From contig JBBRYX010000005.1 in NCBI GenBank assembly GCA_038237225.1, positions 62,001-126,000 of the forward strand: 64,000 bases of DNA. Reading direction: 5' to 3'. A program made the position numbers and the translations under genes. Under the pieces are notes generated by a model that saw only the letters and a list, made by a program, of their open reading frames with translations, ran no database searches and was not told the DNA's origin. Below, in pieces: positions 52,592-61,185 of this stretch. Source of the DNA: DASVUC01 sp038237225. Its GTDB lineage: Bacteria; Planctomycetota; Phycisphaerae; Tepidisphaerales; Tepidisphaeraceae. How positions within the stretch are numbered: the first letter of the stretch is position 1; each line of letters opens with the position of its first letter.

Positions 52592-55438
52592 ATGAAGCTG
52601 ACTTGGATCGTGGGTTTGATGGTTTCGGTTGCAATGGCGTCGCCGGCTGAGCGTGCACCAGCGGCGGCGAGTCAGCCAGCTCGGGCGAGCGCGTTTTATC
52701 CGGCGGCAGTTGTCGAGCATGTTCGCCAGAATGCGCAGGGAAACGCATGGGGAAAGAAGCTTCGCGATGATGCGGTGGCGCAGGCGGAGCCTTGGACGAA
52801 GATGTCGGATGAGGAGCTATGGGGGCTGATGTTCGGGCCGATGATCCCGCGGTCTTGGCATGTGTTCTCCAATGGTGACTGTCCGGCGTGCGGGAAGCCG
52901 GTGCCAATGTATGACTGGAAGATCGAGGCGCTCGCGACGCCCTGGAAGGTGAAATGTCCGCACTGCGCGGAGCTGTTTCCGAAGAACGATTTCAAGAAGT
53001 TTTACGATTCGGGTTTGGATGCGCATGGGGTATTTGATCCGGCGAAGGGCGATCGGACGTTGCTCTTCAATGCCGAGCATCCCGATGCGAAGGACCCGCG
53101 GCATGCGTTTGGGGTGGATGATGGGACGGGGTACGTCACCGGGGCCAAACGCTGGCGCTTCATCAGCACGTACCTGGTTTATGGACAGTGGAAGCAGGCG
53201 GTGCAACTGGGGATCAAGCGGCTGGCGACGGCGTATGTAATGACCGGGGAATCGATCTACGCCCACAAGGCGGCGATCCTGCTGGATCGCGTCGCGGATG
53301 TTTATCCCACCTTTGACTTCAAGACGCAGGGGATCCTATACGAGAGCGTGCGCGGAGATGGGTATGTCTCCGTGTGGCACGATGCCACGATCGAAACACG
53401 GGAGATGGTGCTCGCTTACGATGCGGTCAAGGCGGGGATCTTTTCCGATCCGGACCTTGTGGCATTCCTGGCGGAGAAGAGCGAGAAGTTGCAGACGCCA
53501 AATCGGAAGAAGAGCGCCCAGGACATCGCGGCGAACATCGAAGCGCGCATCCTGAAAGATGCACTGGCGAACCCGCACAAGATTTACTCCAACTATCCGC
53601 AGCAGTTTCTGACGACGGCAACAATTCAGACGGCGCTGAACTGGCCCGCGAACCGGGAAGAAGTTTTCAAGCTGCTCGATCCCGTCATCGAGCAGAGCAC
53701 GGCGGTGGATGGGACGACGGGGGAGAAGGGTCTTGCCAATTACTCGTGCTACGCGGCACAGCGTTTGGCGGAGTTTCTGGGGTATTACACCCGGATCGAT
53801 CCGACCTTCTTGCCCGAGATGGTGAAGCGGCATCCGCGGCTGCCGGGCATGTGGAGGTTCTTCATCGACACCTGGTGCGACGGGGGGGCCAACCAAAAAT
53901 ATTACCCGCTGAGCGGCGACACGATGCACGTCGCGGCATCGGTGAATTATTACGTGGGCGTGGCGTTCATGAAGGATCACGGGATCGGCGCCACGGGGCA
54001 CATGAGCGGCGTCCTGGCGCCGTCGATGTATTCGTTCCTGTGGAACCTATACGAGGTGACAAATGATCCGGCGTTCGTGCAGGTGCTATACAAGGGGAAT
54101 GATTCGAAGACCGAGGGACTGCCGTTCGATCTGTTCGCAGCGGATGCCGCGGGGATGAAGCGGGAGGTGAAAGCGATCATCGATGCGAAGGGGAAGTCGA
54201 TCGAGCTGGCGAGCGTGAATAAAGAGCAATGGCATCTGGGGATTCTGAGATCGGGAAAAGATGGAGAGAGTCGCGCGGCGTGGCTGGATTACGATGCATG
54301 GGGAAATCATGGTCATGCGGATGGGATGAACCTCGGGCTGTTCGCGAAGGGCTTGGATCTGATGCCGGACCTGGGGTATCCACCGGTGCAGTTTGGCGGC
54401 TGGGAATCGGAGCGGGCGAACTGGTATAAGTCGACGTGGTCGCACAATACCGTTGTTGTGGATGGGGCGCAGCAGGCTCCGGCGGGTGGAACGACAACGC
54501 TGTGGGCGGCGGGGATTGGTTTTTCCGCGATCTCGGCATCGGCGCCCGGGCTGAACCCGGGTGTGACAACGACGTTTGAGCGAACGGTGGCCATGGTGAA
54601 TCTGTCGCCAGGGGATTCGTATGTCTTTGACGTCTTTCGGGTCGTGGGAGGGAAGGATCATGAAAAATTCTTCATGAGCCATTTCGGGACGATCGAGACT
54701 TCGCCGGAGTTGAACATGGAGGCGGCGACAGACTTTACCCATCCGCAGATGCGCAACTGGAAAGTGGCGCGAAAGCCCGAGGCGGGGTGGTCGGTGAACT
54801 GGAAGATTGAAGATCGATTCAAGCTGCTGCCGGCGGGGGCGAGCGTGGGCTTGCGGTATACGGATCTCACGAGAGAGGCAGATGCATACACCGGCGAGGC
54901 TTGGGTAGTGGCGGGAGAATACAACTCGCTGGGCGAGGTGTGGCTGCCGCGCGTGATGGTGCGGCATCGTGGGGATGCTAAAGACAAGACAACGCCGCTT
55001 TCTACGACGTTTGTGAGTTTAATCGAGCCGTTTGATGGCAAAACGGGGCCGGTGGTGAAAAAGTCACGCCGGTTAGTGGTGAAGGCGGAGGGTGCTGTCG
55101 TGGATTCAGCATGTGCAGTCGAGATCGAGCATGCGGAGGGAAAGGATCTGCTGATCAGCAGCGAGGGCGGGATGGTGACGCAGCAGGATGTCCACCTGGT
55201 GACGGATGCCCGGCTCGCACTGGTTCGATTTGATCGGAAGGGACGCGCGCGGATGATCTGCCTCTGCGGAGGCGTTGAGCTTGCAACGGGGACGATCATG
55301 GTGAGCTTGAAGGGCAAGCCGGGGTTTGTTCAGTTGGCGGTGAACGAGGATGATTCCGTCGAAGTGGTCCGGGGGAAGCTGGATGAGGTGCGGTCTGTGG
55401 AGATCGATGGGAAAGCCGTAAGCGTGAACCAAAAGTAG
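52592..55438 (+). CDS. Heparinase II/III-like exported lyase
   Basis: 948 residues from the ATG at 52592 (GTG at 52586 is the alternative). After a signal peptide comes an (alpha/alpha) toroid with FISTYLVYGQWKQAVQLGIKRLATAY, then the heparinase II/III domain with AWLDYDAWGNHGHADGMNLGLF (the family's DxGxHxHxD-like site) and KSTWSHNTVVVDG. Two cysteine pairs, CPACG (99-102) and CPHC (124-127), form a probable zinc knuckle. Such enzymes cleave acidic polysaccharides by beta-elimination. Two large genes follow on the same strand. Confidence 0.82.
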   Translation: MKLTWIVGLMVSVAMASPAERAPAAASQPARASAFYPAAVVEHVRQNAQGNAWGKKLRDDAVAQAEPWTKMSDEELWGLMFGPMIPRSWHVFSNGDCPACGKPVPMYDWKIEALATPWKVKCPHCAELFPKNDFKKFYDSGLDAHGVFDPAKGDRTLLFNAEHPDAKDPRHAFGVDDGTGYVTGAKRWRFISTYLVYGQWKQAVQLGIKRLATAYVMTGESIYAHKAAILLDRVADVYPTFDFKTQGILYESVRGDGYVSVWHDATIETREMVLAYDAVKAGIFSDPDLVAFLAEKSEKLQTPNRKKSAQDIAANIEARILKDALANPHKIYSNYPQQFLTTATIQTALNWPANREEVFKLLDPVIEQSTAVDGTTGEKGLANYSCYAAQRLAEFLGYYTRIDPTFLPEMVKRHPRLPGMWRFFIDTWCDGGANQKYYPLSGDTMHVAASVNYYVGVAFMKDHGIGATGHMSGVLAPSMYSFLWNLYEVTNDPAFVQVLYKGNDSKTEGLPFDLFAADAAGMKREVKAIIDAKGKSIELASVNKEQWHLGILRSGKDGESRAAWLDYDAWGNHGHADGMNLGLFAKGLDLMPDLGYPPVQFGGWESERANWYKSTWSHNTVVVDGAQQAPAGGTTTLWAAGIGFSAISASAPGLNPGVTTTFERTVAMVNLSPGDSYVFDVFRVVGGKDHEKFFMSHFGTIETSPELNMEAATDFTHPQMRNWKVARKPEAGWSVNWKIEDRFKLLPAGASVGLRYTDLTREADAYTGEAWVVAGEYNSLGEVWLPRVMVRHRGDAKDKTTPLSTTFVSLIEPFDGKTGPVVKKSRRLVVKAEGAVVDSACAVEIEHAEGKDLLISSEGGMVTQQDVHLVTDARLALVRFDRKGRARMICLCGGVELATGTIMVSLKGKPGFVQLAVNEDDSVEVVRGKLDEVRSVEIDGKAVSVNQK

Positions 55439-55489
55439 AGCGCGCGAGCCATCTCCATGCGGAGCAAGCAGCGGATAGAATAGTGCGGC

Positions 55490-58400
55490 ATGCAAGGGAG
55501 CTTCATGAAGCTTGGGATTTTGTTCGCGTTGCTGACGGTCGGCTGTCTCCCCGCTTTTGCGGCTGATGTGACCTACGAAGTCGGCGTCGCGGAAGTCGAT
55601 ATCACGCCGGATTATCCGGTTCGGCTGAGCGGGTTTGGTTTTCGGCGGACCGAGTCGGAAGGGCTGACGAGCAGAATTTTCGCAAAGGCGCTGGCAATCA
55701 GGGATTCGACTCGATCGCAGGGGCCCGCCGTGTTGCTGACGGTGGATAATCTTGGCATTCCAGATGACCTGACGCGCGAGGTCGCGGGGCGCCTGGAGAA
55801 GAAGGCGAAGCTGAATCCGGCTCGGCTGGCGATCACCGCTACGCATACGCATACGGCGCCGATGCTGAAGAGCGTGTGCGCGACGTTGTACGGTCGCCCG
55901 ATCCCGCCGGAGCATCAGGAGCACATCGATCGATATACCCGGGAGCTCACGCACAAGCTGGAAGAAGCGGCGCTGGCGGCCATCGCGGCGCTGAAGCCCG
56001 GTAAGCTGGAGTTGGGGATTGGGTCGGCGGGGTTTGCGATCAATCGGCGGACGCGGGGTGGGCCGGTGGATCATGATCTGCCGCTGCTGGCGGTGCGCGA
56101 TGCGGATGGGAAGCTGCGCGCGATCTATACGAGCTACGCGTGTCATTGCGTGACGCTCTCGCACAACAAGATCAGTGGGGACTGGGCGGGTTATGCGCGA
56201 CAACTGATCGAGAAGAATCATCCGGGCGTGATGGCGCTGACTTCCGTGGGATGCGGCGCTGATTCGAATCCAAGCTCAAATCCAGTGGGTGATCGGGCGG
56301 ATATCGCCGAGGGACAGGGGAAACAGATTGCCGATGAGGTCGAGCGACTGCTGAAGGTGGGGCTGTCGCCGGTGACAGGAGCGCTCTCGACCAGGATGGA
56401 TGCGGTGAGTCTTGCGTTTGACGCCCCCCCTACTCGAGAGCAGTTCGAGCAGAAAGCCAGGAGCGGCGATGAGTACAGCCGGTATCACGCTCGCGTGCAG
56501 CTCGATCGGCTGGATCGGGGGGAAAAGCTGCTGACGGAGCTTGATTACCAGATTCAGACCTGGGCTTTCGGCGACCAATTGGCGATGGTGTTCCTGCCGG
56601 GTGAGGCGGTGGTGGATTACTCGCTTCGGCTGAAGCGCGAATTCGATCGCTCACGGCTGTGGATAAACGCGTATTCCAACGCCGCGCCGTGTTACATCCC
56701 ATCCGAACGCATCTTGAAGGAAGGCGGATATGAAGGCGGCGGCGCCATGATCTTCTATGACAAGCCGACGAAGCTCGCGCCGGGCTTGGAGGAGAAGATT
56801 GTGGGGGAAGTTCATCGGCAATTGCCGGAGAGTTTTCTCGCGCCCATGGGAACGGAGGGGGTAGCGCCGCGGACGCCGGAGCAGTCACGACAAAGCATTC
56901 GAACGAAAGCGGATTTGGAAGTGGAGTTGGTGGCCAATGAACCGCTGGTGACGTCACCGGTCGCGATTGACTGGGGCGCGGATGGACGGCTGTGGGTGTG
57001 CGAAATGTTCGACTATCCCACCGGCGGCGATGGCAACTGGAGCCCCGGCGGGCGCGTGAAAGTACTGCGGGATACCGATGGGGATGGCCGGTATGACAAC
57101 GCGATCGTCTTCCTGGAGAAGATTCCATTCCCGACCGGATTGACCGCCTGGGGGAAAGGCGTTCTGGTTTGCGCAGCGCCAGACATTCTCTATGCGGAGG
57201 ACACCGACGGGGATGGGAAGGCGGATCAGGTTGAGAAGATCTTCAGCGGGTTTGAGACGTCGAATTATCAGGCGCGCGTGAACAGCTTGAGCCTGGGGCT
57301 GGACAACTGGATATATGGGGCAAACGGACTTCTCGGCGGCACGATCGCGGGCGGTGGAGGGAGCATTGATATCCGCAACCACGACTTCCGGTTTCGCACG
57401 TTTACGAGTCCGATGGAGACGGTGACGGGGCTGACGCAGCAAGGACGCGTGCGCGATGATTGGGGGCGGTGGTTCGGATGCAACAACAGTCAATCCCTGT
57501 TTTATTATCCGCACGAGGAGCGCTACCTGCGGCGGAATTCACACGTGGCTGCCCCACCATCGACGGTTGTGCCGAGCGGAGATGGTGATGCGAGCCGGGT
57601 GTTTCCCATCAGCCGGACGCTGGAGCGGTTTAATGATCCGGGGAGCGTGAACCATCTCACGTCCGGGTGTGGCTTGGGCCTTTATCGGGATACGCTGCTG
57701 GGAGATGGCTATGCGGGGAACGCATTCACCGCGGAGCCGGTGCACAATCTCGTGCAGCGGATGATCCTCAGCGGGGACGGCCGGCAGTTGAAACGCGCTC
57801 GGGCGGCTGACGAGGGAGAGTCGGATTTCCTGGCATCAACTGACAACTGGTTTCGGCCGGTGCAGGTGCGAACGGGGCCGGATGGGGCGCTGTATGTGGT
57901 GGACATGTATCGGTTCTTGATCGAGCATCCGCGCTGGATTCCCCCGGAACGATTGGCGAAAATCGATGTGCGGGCGGGGGCGGACAAGGGGCGCATTTAC
58001 CGGGTGCGAGCGAAGGCGAAGGCCCTGCGCGAAGTTCGGGATCTGACAAAACTCGCCCCGGCGGAATTGGCCGGCGCCTTGGATTCACCCAACGGCACCG
58101 AACGCGATCGCGTGCATCTTGAACTGCTCACCCGCCGCTATCGAGCACGAAAAGAAGAGGGACGGGAGCCCTTCTTCCCCAAAGAAGAGGGATGGGAGCC
58201 CTTCTTTCCTCCGCGCGCGCCGCAGGAGGAAGTTGCGGTCGCGGGCCTGGAGAAGCTGGCGGCGGGCGCAACGCTTCCACAGGTGCGCGTCCAGGCGCTG
58301 TGTGCGATTGATGGATTGAATGCGATCACCGGGCCGAGGCTTGTGGCGGGGATGAAGGATACTGATCCTCATATGCGGCAGCAGGCGGTTCGGTTATGCG

Positions 58401-61099
58401 AGCCGATGCTGCGAAATGGTGACTCGACCCCGGTCGTCGAGACTCTCCTCGGGCTGGCGCGCGATCCATCGAATCTCGTGCGAAAGCAATTGGCGCTCAC
58501 ATTGGGCGAATGGAAAGATGCGCGGGCCGGACAAGCGCTGGCGGAATTGGCGAGCAGATCATTGGACGATGAGGAGATGCGCGCTGCAATTCTTAGCTCA
58601 GCTCCATTACATTGCAGCGCGGTGCTTGGAGCAGTGATGGCAGCGCCCGCGCATGCGGCGGGACGTGAGGCATGGATTCCCCCGCTGGTGGCGACGGCAG
58701 CGGCGTCAAATGACGATCGGCTGCTCGCGGGGGCAATGCTCGCTGTGCTTCCGCCGATCGATGCGGAAGTTCGCCGGACGCATTTCCAGGCGCTTGCGAG
58801 TCTGCTGGATTCGCTGGATCGGCGAAAGGTTTCGCTCGGGGATTATACGGCGAAGCAACCGGAGTTGCGGGAGGCGCAGCCGCGCGTGACCCGAGCGCTG
58901 GATGCGGCCCGGCGGGTGGCAGCGGAAGTCGATGCGCCGGAGGCATCGCGTGAGGCGGCGATTCATGTGCTTGGGCGGGGCAAGGTGCCTCAGGATGAAC
59001 TGAATCTGCTGTGTGATCTGGTGTCGAATCCATCGCCGGATGCGGTGCGCGCCGCGGCACTGGAGGCGCTGCGGCGGCAGAGCGATCCACGGGTGGCCGA
59101 GCGACTGCTGGCGGAATGGCCGCACATTTCACCGGCATCGCGCGCGGAGGTTGCGAACCTCCTGCTCAGTCGCGATGAGTGGGCGGCGGCGCTTCTGACA
59201 GCGCTCAAAAAGCGGAAGATTCAGCCCAACGAAATCTCGCTGACGGACCGGAAGCGTCTTGCGGATAGCGCAAGTGAGCAGGTTCGGAGGCTTGCGACGG
59301 AGGTTTTACCCCAGACGACCGGAACGAAACGCACTGAAGTGATTCAACGGTATCAAGCTGTCCGCACGATGACTGGGACAGCCGCTCGTGGTGCCGAGAG
59401 CTTTGCGAAGAACTGTGCGGCGTGTCATCTGCTGAATGGGATCGGACATGAGGTCGGACCGGACCTTGGTGCGATTCGAAACAAGGACGTGGATTACTTC
59501 ATCAAGAACATTCTCGATCCCAGTGCGGTGGTGGAGCCGCGCTTTGTCAACTATGTGATCGCGATGAAGGATGGGCGGACGTTGTCGGGAGTAATCAAGG
59601 CAGAAACTACGAACAACCTAACGCTGGCAACGGGCGGCGGCGCAGCGGCGGAGAATCTGGCGCGCGCGGATATCAAGACAATTCGCGCAACCAGCACATC
59701 GTTGATGCCGGATGGATTTGAGGCGGCGTGTACGCCGGAGCAGATGGCGGATCTGGTGGCGTTCTTGAAGTCGGGGGCGTCGCCCAGGCAGTTCACGGGA
59801 AATGCGCCGAAGCTCGTGGAGCCGGGGAAGAATGGCTCCCTGATTCTAAACGCGAGCGCTGCCGAGATCCTGGGCGAGCGCGTCGTCTTCGAGAATGAGT
59901 TCAAGAACATTGGGTTCTGGGAAGCGCGCGACGATCAGGTGGCATGGACAATTCGCGTGGACAAACCGGGGGAGTATGAAGTTCATCTTGACTATGCGTG
60001 CGTGGCCAATTCTTCGAGGAACAGCTTTGCAATCGAAATTGCCGGTCGTTCGCTGACCGGCGTGATCGCGGAAACCGGGCCGGATTGGAGCGTCTACAAG
60101 CAGGTCCCCGTGGGCAAGCTGCGACTGGAGGCGGGGCAGCACAGGCTTGTGGTTCGGCCCGATGCTCCGCTGCGCGGGGCGCTGATGGACCTGCGGGCGG
60201 TGGCGCTAGTGGTGCCGGGTCGGAAGCCGAACTGGAATTTTCCCGCACATGCGCCGGCGCCGCCAGCGGATGAGCTTCTGCGCGACCCGGTGTCGCTTGC
60301 GCGGCTGATTCTCGACCCGTCGAAGTCAACCGCCGCACGCGAGGCGGCAGTCAATGCGAATCCCCAATTTGCGCCGGAGCTGATTGCCGAGATGACAAAA
60401 GATTTGGCCGCGGGATCTCCGGCGGAGTACGAGCGGATCCCCTGGATCTGGCGCGTTGCGATTGCCTGCGGAAAGCGGAACGACGCGCCGCAGATCAGGA
60501 GCGTGCTGGCGGTGTCGCTACCTGAAATCGATCAGCCGCTGAGGGACTGGCAGGCCGTGGTCATCGGCGGTGGGATCATCAACGCGATGAGTCAGCAGGG
60601 TGTTTGGCCCGAACAGCGGGTGCGCGAGATTGTCGGCAACGATGAGGCGATGAAGAAACGTTGGGAGTGGGCAGTGGAATTCGCTTCAGCGATGGCCGAC
60701 TCCGCGGAAATTCCCAGTGGAACGCGGTATGATGCGCTTCGAATGCTCGGCGCGGAGCCTTGGGAAAAATGCGGGAAGCAGCTTGCGAAATATCTTGGGA
60801 ACCAAGTCGATCCTGAGCTTCAGATGGGGGCCGTGAGTGGGCTGGCGGATGTAAATGCGCTTCATACTCCTCCGGCGTTGATTGCAGCGCTGGCTGACTT
60901 AACTGAGACGAATCGTGGTCTGGCGTTGGATGCGTTGCTGCGCGATGGGCCGCGTGCGATGACGCTTCTTGATGCGGTTGAGGCTAAGAAGATTGATCTA
61001 TCGACTATCGGCCCGGACTGCATTGTGAAACTGAAGGCTCATCCCGACGAAACCGTCCGAAAACGGGCGTCTTTGCTGCTGAACTCGGCATCACAATAA
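55490..61099 (+). CDS. Ceramidase-like / PVC dehydrogenase / cytochrome c fusion protein
   Basis: 1869 residues; ATG at 55505 with its own GGGAG is an alternative start. After a signal peptide (AFA-A), residues about 25-440 read as neutral/alkaline ceramidase N-terminal domain (GVAEVDITPDYPVRLSGFG, ITATHTHTAPML). About 475-830 is a PVC-type membrane-bound dehydrogenase propeller (ELVANEPLVTSPVAIDWGADG, DGKADQVEKIFSGFE). HEAT-like repeats follow (840-1280). A haem c site CAACH lies at about 1308 (KNCAACHLLNGIGHEVGPDLG). A carbohydrate-binding-like domain (1450-1580) and more helical repeats complete it. The REP-like unit interrupts the region near 887-907. Sugar oxidation and electron transfer are inferred. 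Confidence 0.82.
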   Translation: MQGSFMKLGILFALLTVGCLPAFAADVTYEVGVAEVDITPDYPVRLSGFGFRRTESEGLTSRIFAKALAIRDSTRSQGPAVLLTVDNLGIPDDLTREVAGRLEKKAKLNPARLAITATHTHTAPMLKSVCATLYGRPIPPEHQEHIDRYTRELTHKLEEAALAAIAALKPGKLELGIGSAGFAINRRTRGGPVDHDLPLLAVRDADGKLRAIYTSYACHCVTLSHNKISGDWAGYARQLIEKNHPGVMALTSVGCGADSNPSSNPVGDRADIAEGQGKQIADEVERLLKVGLSPVTGALSTRMDAVSLAFDAPPTREQFEQKARSGDEYSRYHARVQLDRLDRGEKLLTELDYQIQTWAFGDQLAMVFLPGEAVVDYSLRLKREFDRSRLWINAYSNAAPCYIPSERILKEGGYEGGGAMIFYDKPTKLAPGLEEKIVGEVHRQLPESFLAPMGTEGVAPRTPEQSRQSIRTKADLEVELVANEPLVTSPVAIDWGADGRLWVCEMFDYPTGGDGNWSPGGRVKVLRDTDGDGRYDNAIVFLEKIPFPTGLTAWGKGVLVCAAPDILYAEDTDGDGKADQVEKIFSGFETSNYQARVNSLSLGLDNWIYGANGLLGGTIAGGGGSIDIRNHDFRFRTFTSPMETVTGLTQQGRVRDDWGRWFGCNNSQSLFYYPHEERYLRRNSHVAAPPSTVVPSGDGDASRVFPISRTLERFNDPGSVNHLTSGCGLGLYRDTLLGDGYAGNAFTAEPVHNLVQRMILSGDGRQLKRARAADEGESDFLASTDNWFRPVQVRTGPDGALYVVDMYRFLIEHPRWIPPERLAKIDVRAGADKGRIYRVRAKAKALREVRDLTKLAPAELAGALDSPNGTERDRVHLELLTRRYRARKEEGREPFFPKEEGWEPFFPPRAPQEEVAVAGLEKLAAGATLPQVRVQALCAIDGLNAITGPRLVAGMKDTDPHMRQQAVRLCEPMLRNGDSTPVVETLLGLARDPSNLVRKQLALTLGEWKDARAGQALAELASRSLDDEEMRAAILSSAPLHCSAVLGAVMAAPAHAAGREAWIPPLVATAAASNDDRLLAGAMLAVLPPIDAEVRRTHFQALASLLDSLDRRKVSLGDYTAKQPELREAQPRVTRALDAARRVAAEVDAPEASREAAIHVLGRGKVPQDELNLLCDLVSNPSPDAVRAAALEALRRQSDPRVAERLLAEWPHISPASRAEVANLLLSRDEWAAALLTALKKRKIQPNEISLTDRKRLADSASEQVRRLATEVLPQTTGTKRTEVIQRYQAVRTMTGTAARGAESFAKNCAACHLLNGIGHEVGPDLGAIRNKDVDYFIKNILDPSAVVEPRFVNYVIAMKDGRTLSGVIKAETTNNLTLATGGGAAAENLARADIKTIRATSTSLMPDGFEAACTPEQMADLVAFLKSGASPRQFTGNAPKLVEPGKNGSLILNASAAEILGERVVFENEFKNIGFWEARDDQVAWTIRVDKPGEYEVHLDYACVANSSRNSFAIEIAGRSLTGVIAETGPDWSVYKQVPVGKLRLEAGQHRLVVRPDAPLRGALMDLRAVALVVPGRKPNWNFPAHAPAPPADELLRDPVSLARLILDPSKSTAAREAAVNANPQFAPELIAEMTKDLAAGSPAEYERIPWIWRVAIACGKRNDAPQIRSVLAVSLPEIDQPLRDWQAVVIGGGIINAMSQQGVWPEQRVREIVGNDEAMKKRWEWAVEFASAMADSAEIPSGTRYDALRMLGAEPWEKCGKQLAKYLGNQVDPELQMGAVSGLADVNALHTPPALIAALADLTETNRGLALDALLRDGPRAMTLLDAVEAKKIDLSTIGPDCIVKLKAHPDETVRKRASLLLNSASQ
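58151..58207. repeat. Two copies of the 26-bp unit inside the fusion gene
   Basis: 58151-58176 and 58181-58207 are the reverse complement of the unit in aguA (core AAAGAAGAGGGACGGGAG, CCCTTCTT). They are 30 bases apart, in frame, and encode KEEGREPFFP and KEEGWEPFFP. Confidence 0.85.
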
Positions 61100-61185
61100 T
61101 AAAATACCGGCCAACGGTCCGACGACCTTCGCGGAAAAAACATTTATACTTCAGCACTAGAGCCTCCCTGCCATTCAGAGCTTTT

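Noticed and set aside
55106..56221. 371-codon minus-strand open frame
   Set aside because: Antisense to the heparinase and fusion genes, Arg/His-rich and with no recognisable domain.
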